DNA from: UBA4877 sp002399345
Lineage (GTDB): Bacteria; Bacillota; Thermoanaerobacteria; Thermoanaerobacterales; UBA4877
Direction: 5' to 3'
DNA: 64,000 nt
Assembly: GCA_036752905.1 (NCBI GenBank)
Contig: DAIORT010000003.1
Location: forward strand, 72,287 to 136,286
Shown here: positions 8,331-16,762 of the stretch, one piece after another
How the letters are laid out: every line of letters starts with the position of its first letter
Numbering within the stretch: position 1 is the first letter of the stretch
Notes under the pieces: generated by a model
Database searches by the model: none
What the model was told of the DNA's origin: nothing
Seen by the model: only the letters and a program-made list of their open reading frames with translations
Position numbers and translations under genes: made by a program

Positions 8331-8345
8331 AAAATTAAAACTCTT

Positions 8346-8993
8346 CTATTTATTGTAGAAATCCATAACATACATCTTTGTGGTATCAGGTAAATTTTCG
8401 GGGTTTATGTCAAACTCATCGGTTTTTAATTCCTCTCCCCCGCCGTAAGCCCTGACAAACTGGCTCACCGGCTTAATCGGCATATCCCCGGAGGTCGTCT
8501 CCACGGCGTAGTGCATCGGTATAACAATCCTGGGGCTGACTCTTCGTATCTCTTCCGCCATCCGATCCGGTTCCAATGTAAAGAATCCTCCCACCGGCGC
8601 AAACAAAACATCTGCACCCTTTATCTTCTCCAGGACATCATCTCTCAACCGTTCACCCAGGTCACCCAGGTGACACAACCGTATGCCGTCTATATCCATG
8701 CAGAATATTATGCTCTTGCCTCTCCTGCTGCCACCCGCGCTGTCATGGTTTACCTCATACCCTTTTATCCCGATACCCTTTACGTCATGTTCACCCGGAG
8801 TGTCTACAACAGCAGCTCCCGGCTTTACAGCCTTAAGATAGTTATGATCAGAGTGCTGATGAGATACTGTAACTATATCCGCCGTAAGCCGCGGAAGATC
8901 ATACCCCACATACGGGTCATAGGGATCGGTCACAACAGTGACGTCCTTGCCCTTAAAAGCAAAACATGAATGCCCATAATACTTGATTTTCAC
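8346..8993 (-). CDS. Metallo-beta-lactamase-fold hydrolase (UPF0173/YtkL-like)
   Basis: 215 residues. The zinc-binding HxHxDH motif is visible as 'SHQHSDHNY' (about 44-52), with later histidines in 'TPGEHDVKG', 'HLGDLG' and 'IPMHYA'. This spacing fits the L-ascorbate-6-phosphate lactonase-like/UPF0173 branch of the superfamily. The substrate is unknown. The start is GTG, with GGAGGTG seven bases upstream. It is monocistronic: its own terminator is downstream and the divergent intergenic region is upstream. Confidence 0.75.
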   Translation of the reverse strand: MKIKYYGHSCFAFKGKDVTVVTDPYDPYVGYDLPRLTADIVTVSHQHSDHNYLKAVKPGAAVVDTPGEHDVKGIGIKGYEVNHDSAGGSRRGKSIIFCMDIDGIRLCHLGDLGERLRDDVLEKIKGADVLFAPVGGFFTLEPDRMAEEIRRVSPRIVIPMHYAVETTSGDMPIKPVSQFVRAYGGGEELKTDEFDINPENLPDTTKMYVMDFYNK

Positions 8994-9053
8994 AGCTTAA
9001 CACCTCCATACATATTATATACCTACCACCTATGGTGAAACATATCATTTTTT

Positions 9054-9079
9054 GTAGACTATAGACTGATTTTGTCTAC
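9054..9079 (+). promoter_or_regulatory. Inverted repeat in front of a tiny ORF
   Basis: GTAGAC (9054-9059) and GTCTAC (9074-9079) are a perfect 6-bp inverted repeat separated by 14 bases, about 35 bases upstream of the 24-codon ORF. It may be an operator or part of a promoter region. A TATGCTAAAAT stretch follows directly. Confidence 0.3.
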
Positions 9080-9114
9080 TATGCTAAAATGTTGTACAGG
9101 AAAGGAGGCATTGA

Positions 9115-9189
9115 ATGAAGAAATTATCTTTTTGTGCATTAGTCTTACATAGTTTTTATTATATTATACAACACACACCAAACGGATAA
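9115..9189 (+). CDS. Tiny 24-residue ORF with strong ribosome site
   Basis: The ATG at 9115 follows AAAGGAGG at a 6-nt spacing, one of the best ribosome sites in the window. The 24-residue product begins MKKLSFCALVLHSFYYII and so has a positive N-terminus and one hydrophobic stretch ending in a polar tail. It resembles a small membrane or signal-like peptide, but I recognise no family. It lies 83 bases upstream of the GH3 gene and could be a leader peptide for it or an independent small protein. The good ribosome site is the main reason to believe it. Confidence 0.4.
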   Translation: MKKLSFCALVLHSFYYIIQHTPNG

Positions 9190-9272
9190 GAATGCTAGAT
9201 GTCTCGGTTTTAAATAAATTGGGGGATTAACCAGAGAGATTAATAAAAAATATCATTGGGGAGGACATCAAA

Positions 9273-10673
9273 ATGTCTGGGAAGCATTATAAAAAGAGAA
9301 AATTATCCGAAAAAATAGCCATCACAATTGTTATACTCGCAGTCTTAGTCGCTACAACCGCTTTAACCTATGCTTACGTTATAAAAGATAATATGGCAAA
9401 TGGACCTGGAAAAAGCAATGTAAAACAGACCGGATGGGCCCCGGAAAACAGCGGTACTAATAACGGCAAGTCAGGTGGCAGTATCAATAATGAGCAAGGT
9501 AAAAACACAAGCGACGGCGGGTCTGGCAAAGAAAAGCAAAAGACACGGCAAGATATTGCAGAAAAAAAATTGCAGAAGCTCATATCCAATATGTCACTCA
9601 AAGAAAAAGTAGGTCAAATGATCATAGTAGGTTTTGAAGGATACGATGCAAATCCAAAGGTATCATCCATGATAAAAGATAATCATGTCGGCGGTATTAT
9701 ACTCTACAATAGAAATATAAAAGATGATAAACAGCTTGTCACACTCAATAATAAGCTGAAAACACTTAATAAAGATAATAAACTGCCAGTTTTTATATCG
9801 GCGGATCATGAGGGAGGCAGAATAACTCGCCTGCCATCCAAAGCAACTGTCTTTCCATCCAATCTTACAATAGGCAAAAAAGATTCACCCAAACTGTCCC
9901 GAGAAATCGGTTCGGTACTAGGAAGTGAAATGAAAGCCTATGGATTTAACCTTGATTTTGCACCTGTTGCGGATATATACAGCAATCCTAAAAACACCGT
10001 GATAGGTGACAGGTCTTTCGGCACGGACTACCAAACGGTAAGCCGGCTTTCTGCCGCTACCATGAAAGGTATAAAATCATCAGGGGTCGAGCCGGTAGTA
10101 AAACATTTTCCCGGCCACGGCGATACCGATGTAGATTCTCACGAAGATATGCCGGTATTATATAAAAGTATCAATGAGCTCAAGTCATTTGAACTTAAAC
10201 CCTTTGAAAATGCAGTAAATCAAGGTGCGGACATGATGATGGTTTCACATATTAAGCTACCCAAAATAGATAAAACAGGCCGCCCGGCATCACTATCGCA
10301 TGAGGTCACCACCGATATTTTGCGCAATGATATGGGCTTTAATGGGGTAATCATCACCGATGACCTGGAGATGGGGGCCATATCCAAATACTACGGTACG
10401 GGTGACGCAGCCGTAAAAGCCATACGGGCAGGTTCGGATATGGTACTTGTTTGCCATACCTATGAAAGCCAGTCCAAAACCATTGACGCCATAACGGAAG
10501 CCGTTAAAAACGGTCAGATAAGTGAAAAGCGCATAGACGAATCGGTAAAACGCATTGCAATGCTAAAACAAAAGTACAATCTGTCGGATGAACCCGCTAG
10601 TATGAAAAATGTCGATAAATATGTGGGAAATGCCGAACACAAAAGCATAGCGGCGAGAGCGGCGGTAAGATAA
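9273..10673 (+). CDS. nagZ: Membrane-anchored GH3 beta-N-acetylhexosaminidase (NagZ-like)
   Basis: 466 residues. A short basic cytoplasmic tail, one transmembrane segment (about 15-36), a low-complexity G/S/N/K linker to about 90, then a glycoside hydrolase family 3 domain. 'KHFPGHGDTDVDSH' carries the His/Asp general acid-base pair of bacterial NagZ enzymes, and 'GVIITDDLEMGAI' the catalytic Asp nucleophile. It should remove N-acetylglucosamine from wall fragments outside the cell, as in Bacillus NagZ/YbbD. It lacks the long C-terminal domain of YbbD. The ATG is preceded by GGGGAGG. It stands alone on the plus strand. Confidence 0.88.
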   Translation: MSGKHYKKRKLSEKIAITIVILAVLVATTALTYAYVIKDNMANGPGKSNVKQTGWAPENSGTNNGKSGGSINNEQGKNTSDGGSGKEKQKTRQDIAEKKLQKLISNMSLKEKVGQMIIVGFEGYDANPKVSSMIKDNHVGGIILYNRNIKDDKQLVTLNNKLKTLNKDNKLPVFISADHEGGRITRLPSKATVFPSNLTIGKKDSPKLSREIGSVLGSEMKAYGFNLDFAPVADIYSNPKNTVIGDRSFGTDYQTVSRLSAATMKGIKSSGVEPVVKHFPGHGDTDVDSHEDMPVLYKSINELKSFELKPFENAVNQGADMMMVSHIKLPKIDKTGRPASLSHEVTTDILRNDMGFNGVIITDDLEMGAISKYYGTGDAAVKAIRAGSDMVLVCHTYESQSKTIDAITEAVKNGQISEKRIDESVKRIAMLKQKYNLSDEPASMKNVDKYVGNAEHKSIAARAAVR

Positions 10674-10680
10674 TAAAAAA

Positions 10681-10720
10681 GAAGGCCACAGCAGGCGTCC
10701 AGTCTGAATATGGCCTTTTT
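10681..10720. terminator. Bidirectional terminator between nagZ and argS
   Basis: AAGGCCA ... TGGCCTT form a stem around a loop of about 24 bases, with A-runs on the left and T-runs on the right, so it can serve both converging genes. Confidence 0.6.
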
Positions 10721-10723
10721 ATT

Positions 10724-12406
10724 TTACATCTTTTGTGGAGCATTGACTCCCAATATACCCAGTGCATTGGCCAAAACCTTGCGCGTGCTGTCTATTAGCA
10801 ACAGCCTGGCCTTCATGACCTGCTCGTCTACACCAATAACCCGGCATTCAGTATAAAACGAATGGAAAAGAGATGCAAGATCGGTGGCATAATGGGTTAT
10901 CCTGTAAGGCTCCAGCCGCGAGGCGGCCAGGCCTATTTCCTCCGGATAGCTCGCCAGCTTTTCCAAAAGCGCATACTCCTCGTCCTTTTTTAGATAGGAC
11001 AAATCTGTATCCTTAAGGTCCGGTACCTTGATGTCAATGGAAGAGGCATTTCTCAAAATGCTGCATATTCGTGCGTGGGCATACTGCACATAGAATACCG
11101 GGTTTTCATTACTCTCCTTTATGGCAAGGTCCATATCAAATTCAAACTGCGAATCGGCAGATCTCATATTAAATAAAAACCTCACGGCATCTTTTCCCAC
11201 GGCATCGACCAGGTCGCGTAAGGTAACCATGTTGCCCGTTCTCTTTGACATCCTGGTAAACTGCCCGCCCATCTTAAGCCTAACCAGCTGCATGATTAAT
11301 ACGTTGAGCCGCCCCGGGTCTATCCCCAGTGCCCTCATTGCCGCCTTCATCCTGTCTACATGGCCAGCATGGTCCGCTCCCCATATGTCGATAACCGTGT
11401 CAAATCCTCTTTTTATGAACTTGTTCCTGTGATAGGCAATATCGGAGGTAAAATAGGTGGGAATACCGTTCGCCCTCACCAGCACCTCATCCTTGTTACA
11501 ACCGAAATCGGTAGCCTTAAACCACAGCGCACCGCCACTTTCATATGTGTAACCCTTCTTCTTGAAGAGGTTTATCACATCGGCCACTTCTCCGCTCTTA
11601 TGGAGCGTGCTCTCCCGGAACCAGACATCATACTGGACTCCATAGGCGTTTAGATCCTTTTTCATCCTATCTATATTTCTCTCCAGCGCCCACTTACGAA
11701 GCATAACCTGCCTTTCCCTGGAGTCCATATTAAGGCAGGAGTCGCCGTATTCCTGCGTGTATTCTTTCATCAGCTCTATGAGGTCCTTACCGTGATAACC
11801 CTCCTCCGGCACCTCGGACTCCTTGCCGAATAGCTGCAGATATCTTGCTTCCAGCGAAACGCCGAATTTTTCTATTTGATTACCGGCGTCGTTTATGTAA
11901 AACTCCTTCTCCACATAGTATCCCGCTCTCTTGAGTATAGACGCCAATACGTCTCCTATGGCTCCTCCCCTGGCATTTCCCAGATGCATGGGACCGGTGG
12001 GGTTGGCCGAAACAAACTCTATCTGTACCCTGCGCCCCGCGCCTGCATCAATGTTGCCGAAGTCGCTTCCCATCTCATCGATCTCCGAAAGTACATTATG
12101 CAGACGGGCCTTATCCAGCTTGAAATTTATAAAGCCCGGGCCGGCTACCTCTATGGAAGTAACATACTTGGATTCGGGAAAATTCGACTTTATAAGTTCG
12201 GCCAGTTCCCTCGGATTTTTGTGGAAAAGCCCGGCCGAAGTCATGGCTGCATTAGAGGCATAATCCCCAAATTTCCTGTCCTTAGGCACCTCCAACTCTG
12301 CGTCATGTATATTGACCGGGTCTATGCCGCTCTCTCCGGCAACCTTTGTTAAAGCCTGTTTTATGCCGTTCTTTATTTCATCCTGTATTGTAAAAATACT
12401 GTACAT
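10724..12406 (-). CDS. argS: Arginyl-tRNA synthetase
   Basis: 560 residues, the usual length. The class Ia HIGH motif appears as 'GPMHLGNARGGA' and the KMSKS-like loop as 'FTRMSKRTGN'. There is an N-terminal ArgRS additional domain and a C-terminal DALR anticodon-binding domain ending in 'LGILGVNAP'. It charges tRNA-Arg. It follows the ywiB-like gene with a 3-base gap, an order shared with Bacillus, and its ribosome site GGGAGG lies in the end of that gene. It neighbours the arginine deiminase genes, which consume the same amino acid. Confidence 0.97.
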   Translation of the reverse strand: MYSIFTIQDEIKNGIKQALTKVAGESGIDPVNIHDAELEVPKDRKFGDYASNAAMTSAGLFHKNPRELAELIKSNFPESKYVTSIEVAGPGFINFKLDKARLHNVLSEIDEMGSDFGNIDAGAGRRVQIEFVSANPTGPMHLGNARGGAIGDVLASILKRAGYYVEKEFYINDAGNQIEKFGVSLEARYLQLFGKESEVPEEGYHGKDLIELMKEYTQEYGDSCLNMDSRERQVMLRKWALERNIDRMKKDLNAYGVQYDVWFRESTLHKSGEVADVINLFKKKGYTYESGGALWFKATDFGCNKDEVLVRANGIPTYFTSDIAYHRNKFIKRGFDTVIDIWGADHAGHVDRMKAAMRALGIDPGRLNVLIMQLVRLKMGGQFTRMSKRTGNMVTLRDLVDAVGKDAVRFLFNMRSADSQFEFDMDLAIKESNENPVFYVQYAHARICSILRNASSIDIKVPDLKDTDLSYLKKDEEYALLEKLASYPEEIGLAASRLEPYRITHYATDLASLFHSFYTECRVIGVDEQVMKARLLLIDSTRKVLANALGILGVNAPQKM

Positions 12407-12409
12407 CAG

Positions 12410-12814
12410 TTAATTAACCTCCCTAACAATCATTTTCAGTTCATTGGTACCTATGTATTTGTCATCCAGTAAAAGATGGTAGCTCATATCCAACTCCCCG
12501 CCGGTAGTGCGCAAGTCCATATGCATATTCTTACCGATTATACCAAGGTCCGATACACCGCTCTCGGTCATATACGGGGTTATATGTTTTTTATCCTTTT
12601 CAAACACCATCCTGCTGTTATATCTGCCGTTATTAAATATATCTACCCTGTCCTTTTGTATCTTCAAGGTGGTTGTCATATCGCTGTCATTTTTATAAAC
12701 GATGTAGCAGTCATCTATGTTTTTAAAAATCTCCGCTTCTGTAGCAAGTTCTACTGTTTCTGCACCATTGGGTGAGATCTGGGTGCCTGTTGCCCTTACC
12801 CACGCCTTTGTCAC
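12410..12814 (-). CDS. DUF1934 (YwiB-like) beta-barrel protein
   Basis: 134 residues, rich in beta strands, matching in length and position the calycin-like DUF1934/YwiB family that commonly precedes argS in Firmicutes. The start is a GTG after GGGGGAG. Its molecular role is unknown. It forms an operon with argS (3-base gap). Confidence 0.75.
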   Translation of the reverse strand: MTKAWVRATGTQISPNGAETVELATEAEIFKNIDDCYIVYKNDSDMTTTLKIQKDRVDIFNNGRYNSRMVFEKDKKHITPYMTESGVSDLGIIGKNMHMDLRTTGGELDMSYHLLLDDKYIGTNELKMIVREVN

Positions 12815-12974
12815 TTAATCTCCCCCTTTATCTTTTTTATAATTAAATTATGACACCTCGAGTATCCTGCAATAGTTTTTCATTGTTAAACTAATATTTT
12901 TGCATTTATATGTAATAAATATACACTATCTGTGATATATTATAATTATAAACTAGTTTGGAGGTATTAAAATT

Positions 12975-13157
12975 ATGTTGTCACCTGAATATTATACCCA
13001 TTATGGACAAATTGAGCAACAGTTAAGGGAAAGGGAAAGATTTTTCGGCTGTGAGTATTGCGGTTATTCGGTCCAACCTTCCTCTGCAGGGATGAAATGT
13101 ACATGCTGCCTTAAATACAAAAGAAAAAACAGGGCGAGTACCCTGCAAAATTTATAA
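12975..13157 (+). CDS. Small zinc-ribbon-like protein
   Basis: 60 residues with two cysteine pairs, 'CEYC' (about 27-30) and 'CTCC' (about 45-48), spaced as in a treble-clef or zinc-ribbon knuckle, followed by a basic tail KYKRKNR. GGAGG lies ten bases before the ATG. No family is recognised; it may bind nucleic acid. Its last codons overlap the end of arcC by 6 bases on the opposite strand, and the arc operon's terminator hairpin lies within its coding sequence. Confidence 0.6.
   Translation: MLSPEYYTHYGQIEQQLRERERFFGCEYCGYSVQPSSAGMKCTCCLKYKRKNRASTLQNL
13124..13145 (-). terminator. Terminator of the arginine deiminase operon
   Basis: On the minus strand CAGGG-TACTCG-CCCTG is followed by TTTTTTCTTTT, 7 bases past the arcC stop. 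It is embedded in the 3' end of the convergent zinc-ribbon gene. Confidence 0.75.
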
Positions 13158-14096
13158 AGTAATCAACGTACCTGCTCTCCCTTCCATGGCCTCCTCCGCC
13201 TTACCCAGGGAAGTGATTATCACCCGCCGGCCCGGCCGTGACTTAGCAAATTTCACTGCGGCCTGTATCTTGGGAAGCATAGACCCGGGTGCAAACTGCC
13301 CCTCTCCTATAAACTCTCCACATTCACTCACCGTCATAAAATCCAGGTCTCGCTGACCCGGTTTCTTATAATTAATCGAGACTTTTTCCACCGTGGTGAG
13401 TGTCATAAGTACATCCGCATCTACCAGTTCAGCCAGCTTCTCGGTGGCCAGGTCCTTGTCTATGACCGCCGCCACTCCCTTAAGGCCGCCCTTTTCTTGT
13501 ACCACCGGCACACCGCCGCCTCCGCATGAAATCACCACATGCCCAGCCTCGATGAGCGTCCTTATTATGGCGTCTTCCACTATCCTCAACGGCCGGGGGG
13601 AGGGTACCATCCTCCTGTATCCCCTGCCTGCATCCTCCTTCATTACGTAACCTCTCTCCGCGGCCAGTCTTCGGGCCTGCTCTTCAGTATAAAATGATCC
13701 GATGGGTTTGGAAGGATTCTTAAAAGCCGGATCATCCATGTCCACAACCACCTGTGTAATGACGGTCGCTACGGATTTATTAACGCCGTTTCTTGCCATC
13801 TCGTCACTGATGGCCTGCTGGAGATGATAACCGATGTAGCCCTGGCTCATGCTTCCACATTCCGGCAGAGGCATGGCATCAAATTCTCCTGATTTTGCAG
13901 CCGCTTCGTATATGGATAAAATCTGTCCGACCTGCGGTCCATTGCCGTGAGTAACGATTACCTGATGTCCCTGCATCATCAGCTTTACTATCGGCCGGGC
14001 GGTAAGCCGGGTACAATTATACTGGCCCATTGCCGATACATCCTTAGGATCAGCCTGGAGGGCGTTGCCCCCCAAAGCCACTACTATCCTCGACAT
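13152..14096 (-). CDS. arcC: Carbamate kinase
   Basis: 314 residues, the family's normal length. Landmarks are the N-terminal 'VVALGGNALQ', 'THGNGPQVGQI', 'SCGGGGVPVV' and 'AVIDKDLATEKLAELVDAD'. It transfers phosphate from carbamoyl phosphate to ADP, the ATP-yielding last step of the arginine deiminase pathway. It follows the ornithine carbamoyltransferase gene by 21 bases, with GGGAGGG before its ATG. Confidence 0.97.
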   Translation of the reverse strand: MSRIVVALGGNALQADPKDVSAMGQYNCTRLTARPIVKLMMQGHQVIVTHGNGPQVGQILSIYEAAAKSGEFDAMPLPECGSMSQGYIGYHLQQAISDEMARNGVNKSVATVITQVVVDMDDPAFKNPSKPIGSFYTEEQARRLAAERGYVMKEDAGRGYRRMVPSPRPLRIVEDAIIRTLIEAGHVVISCGGGGVPVVQEKGGLKGVAAVIDKDLATEKLAELVDADVLMTLTTVEKVSINYKKPGQRDLDFMTVSECGEFIGEGQFAPGSMLPKIQAAVKFAKSRPGRRVIITSLGKAEEAMEGRAGTLITL

Positions 14097-14117
14097 GACC
14101 CATCCCTCCCGATCCTT

Positions 14118-15092
14118 TTATGATACAGTGGCAACCATGATAGCTTTTATTGTATGCATCCTATTTTCCGCCTCATCAAACACCTTGGAGTACTTACTCT
14201 CAAAGACCTCATCGGTGACCTCCATCTCGCCTATATCCTTGGACATAACAGTATCCCTGTTATGGAAGGCGGGCAGGCAATGCAAGAAAATAACGTCCTC
14301 CTTGCCAGTGTCCCTTATGAGATCCATATTCACTTGATAAGGGCTTAAGAGCTCTATCCTATCTTTCATCTTGCTTTCTTCGCCCATGGAGGCCCATACA
14401 TCGGTATATATGGCATCCGCACCCTTTACAGCCTGCGCCGGGTCTTCACACAACTCTATGGTAGCTCCCGTTTCCACGGCTATTTTTTTGGCCTGGCCCA
14501 CAACGGACTCCTGTGGCCACAACCCACTCGGTGCGCCTGCGGAAAAATGCATCCCCATAAGTGCACAGCCCATCATAAGGGAGTTGCCTACGTTATTTCT
14601 GGCGTCGCCCATGTATGTAAGTTTTAAACCTTTAATATATCCGAAGTGTTCCCTGCAGGTGAGAAGATCGGCTAAAACCTGCGTGGGATGCGCATAATCC
14701 GTGAGACCGTTCCACACGGGTAGCCCGGAGAATTTAGCCAAATCCTCCACTGTCTGCTGTTTGAATCCCCTGAACTCTATACCGTCAAACATCCTTCCCA
14801 GCACCCTTGCCGTATCCGCCACAGTCTCCTTCTTGCCCAGCTGAATATCGTCCTTGCCCAAATACTCAGGATGGGCACCCTCATCCACACAGGCAACCGT
14901 AAATGCACACCTGGTTCTGGTCGACGGTTTTTCAAACAAAAGAGCTATATTTTTGCCTTCCAACATATTGCCATTAATGCCCGCTTTCTTTTTGTTCTTG
15001 AGAGCGTCAGCCAGGTCTAGAAGGTATTCCATCTCTTGCACAGTAAGTTGACCAATGGTAAGCAATGATTTGCCTTTCATGTTTATCGGCAT
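14118..15092 (-). CDS. arcB: Ornithine carbamoyltransferase (catabolic)
   Basis: 324 residues with the carbamoyl-phosphate motif STRTR ('EKPSTRTRCAFTVA'), 'HPTQVLAD', and the ornithine/cysteine motif 'FLHCLPAFH'. The same fold makes citrulline in biosynthesis (ArgF); its place between arcA and arcC indicates the catabolic enzyme that phosphorolyses citrulline. GGAGGAGG precedes the ATG. GGCCTGGCC occurs in it at 14490. Confidence 0.93.
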   Translation of the reverse strand: MPINMKGKSLLTIGQLTVQEMEYLLDLADALKNKKKAGINGNMLEGKNIALLFEKPSTRTRCAFTVACVDEGAHPEYLGKDDIQLGKKETVADTARVLGRMFDGIEFRGFKQQTVEDLAKFSGLPVWNGLTDYAHPTQVLADLLTCREHFGYIKGLKLTYMGDARNNVGNSLMMGCALMGMHFSAGAPSGLWPQESVVGQAKKIAVETGATIELCEDPAQAVKGADAIYTDVWASMGEESKMKDRIELLSPYQVNMDLIRDTGKEDVIFLHCLPAFHNRDTVMSKDIGEMEVTDEVFESKYSKVFDEAENRMHTIKAIMVATVS

Positions 15093-15139
15093 TATAATCC
15101 TCCTCCATGATATAATTTATATTTAATCTCAATATAACC

Positions 15140-16354
15140 CTACCACAATAGCGGCTCCCTCAAAAGAGGCATACTCATACAGCGCGGGCCTCCCCGGCCC
15201 CGGGAGAGTTCGGAACTGGGTATGATAATTACCTTTACTCCATTTTTCTCAAGTTCATTGTTGGTAACATAATTCCTATCATAGGTCACGACAACACCGG
15301 GAGCAATCGCCAGTGTATTGGACCCGTCGTTCCACTGCTCCCTGCCTGCGGCTATCATATCCCCATTACCGCACTCTATAAGCTTTATGGATGGTAGATC
15401 CAGTGTCTGTTTAAGTATATCGGCTATCGGCATCGCCTTATGCTCAATATTTAATATTTTGCCCTCTCCTCCGGAAACCTCATATATGCTGAGCGGTCCC
15501 TCTACACCCGGGTGTATGGTGAACTTGTCGTAATCCACCATTGTAAACACCGTATCCAGATGCATAAAAGCCCTGATCTTAGGTATCTCGAACACCAATA
15601 CCTTTTCAAAATCCGAATCTGCAAACAGGTTTTTAGCCATTATCTCAATAGCTTGCGGCTGTGTTCTCTGGCTGCATCCTATCGCCACCGTCTTGTTATT
15701 TAGTACAAGTATATCTCCCCCTTCAATGCTGAATGGGTAAGAACGATCATACCAAATATTGGGGTTCCCTGCTTTAAACAGAGGATGGTACCTTGATATG
15801 TATTCTATAAAAAGGCTCTCCCTCTTTCTGGCTGCGGTATACATCCTGTTAATAGCAATACCCTTGCCGATACATGCAGCCGGATCCCTGGTAAAGTAAA
15901 GATTGGGCATGGGATCAATATAGAAGGGATAATCATCCTCAATGATTGAAGCCAAGGTGTTTCCGTACACTTTGACTTCATCCTTCCTCACGCCCGACAT
16001 CAGCTTTAGTACCAAATCCTCAGGGGCCATCTTCGTAAAGAATTCCTTCAAAGCCTCTGCCAATGCTTGTGATGTTATACCGCTCTCTCCAAAAAAATCA
16101 TCCAAAAACCTGTCTTCAACCTCATGATCATCCAGTACGTCAGCAAGAAGGTCTTCCAAATATAAAACCTCTACACCGTAATCTCTTAATATCGAGGCAA
16201 AACGGTCATGTTCTTTTTGCGCTGTCTTAAGGTACGGTATATCATCAAAAAGAAGTTTCAGTAAATATTCCGGCACAAGATTTTCCAGTTCACCATTCGG
16301 CCGGTGCAACATAACTCTTTTAAGTCTGCCAATCTCCGATTTGACTTCTATCAC
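15140..16354 (-). CDS. arcA: Arginine deiminase
   Basis: 404 residues. The catalytic cysteine (about 392) is in 'GRGGPRCMSMPL', the histidine in 'MHLDTVFTM' and acidic residues in 'IEGGDI'. It hydrolyses arginine to citrulline and ammonia, supplying ATP and acid resistance. It is first in the arcA-arcB-arcC operon; no arcD antiporter is in the window. The GTG start has AAGGAGGG four bases upstream. Two ARG-box-like sites lie about 190-250 bases upstream. Confidence 0.97.
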   Translation of the reverse strand: MIEVKSEIGRLKRVMLHRPNGELENLVPEYLLKLLFDDIPYLKTAQKEHDRFASILRDYGVEVLYLEDLLADVLDDHEVEDRFLDDFFGESGITSQALAEALKEFFTKMAPEDLVLKLMSGVRKDEVKVYGNTLASIIEDDYPFYIDPMPNLYFTRDPAACIGKGIAINRMYTAARKRESLFIEYISRYHPLFKAGNPNIWYDRSYPFSIEGGDILVLNNKTVAIGCSQRTQPQAIEIMAKNLFADSDFEKVLVFEIPKIRAFMHLDTVFTMVDYDKFTIHPGVEGPLSIYEVSGGEGKILNIEHKAMPIADILKQTLDLPSIKLIECGNGDMIAAGREQWNDGSNTLAIAPGVVVTYDRNYVTNNELEKNGVKVIIIPSSELSRGRGGPRCMSMPLLREPLLW

Positions 16355-16544
16355 TTTATCCCTCCTTTATGCCATCCATAAACATATGCTATAAAGATTA
16401 TACAATAATTGCATAAGATATGAAAGTGCCGCAATATATTTCTTTGGCAAATTAGCTTTATATATATCCATCTACTGTTAAATTAAAGCATTTTTCAAAG
16501 CTAGATCCCTCATAATATATATAAATCTCATTTTATTTTGTTTA

Positions 16545-16592
16545 CATCAATATTTATGCTCGGAGATTATACATTTACATAATATTTATGCA
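16545..16592. promoter_or_regulatory. Pair of ARG-box-like sites upstream of arcA
   Basis: CATCAATATTTATGC (16545-16559) and CATAATATTTATGCA (16578-16592) are near-identical and 33 bases apart, about three helical turns. Both approximate the TGNAT-N4-ATNCA half-palindrome bound by ArgR/AhrC. ArgR activates arc operons in several Firmicutes. The distance to the arcA start codon is large, so this remains tentative. Confidence 0.35.
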
Positions 16593-16595
16593 CTC

Positions 16596-16624
16596 GTGGC
16601 AATCAGTTGCGGATGAATTGCCAC
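16596..16624. repeat. Perfect 8-bp inverted repeat
   Basis: GTGGCAAT and ATTGCCAC are separated by 13 bases in the arcA-ddl intergenic region, just right of the ARG-box pair. It may be an operator or hairpin. The rest of 16355-16724 is AT-rich without a convincing gene. Confidence 0.3.
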
Positions 16625-16724
16625 CATATAAAAGAACCCTGCCTTAAGCTCATTTGATCGGCAGGTTAAAAATGTTTGTACTTGTATTACTTTTTCAGTT
16701 AAGCATCATAATTATTCTCGAAAA

Positions 16725-16752
16725 AATAAAAAAGCCGCATTTATATGCGGCC
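16725..16752 (-). terminator. Terminator after ddl
   Basis: The minus strand reads GCCGCAT-ATA-AATGCGGC followed by TTTTTTATTTTTT, a strong rho-independent terminator 10 bases past the ddl stop. Confidence 0.85.
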
Positions 16753-16762
16753 GGGGTTATAA

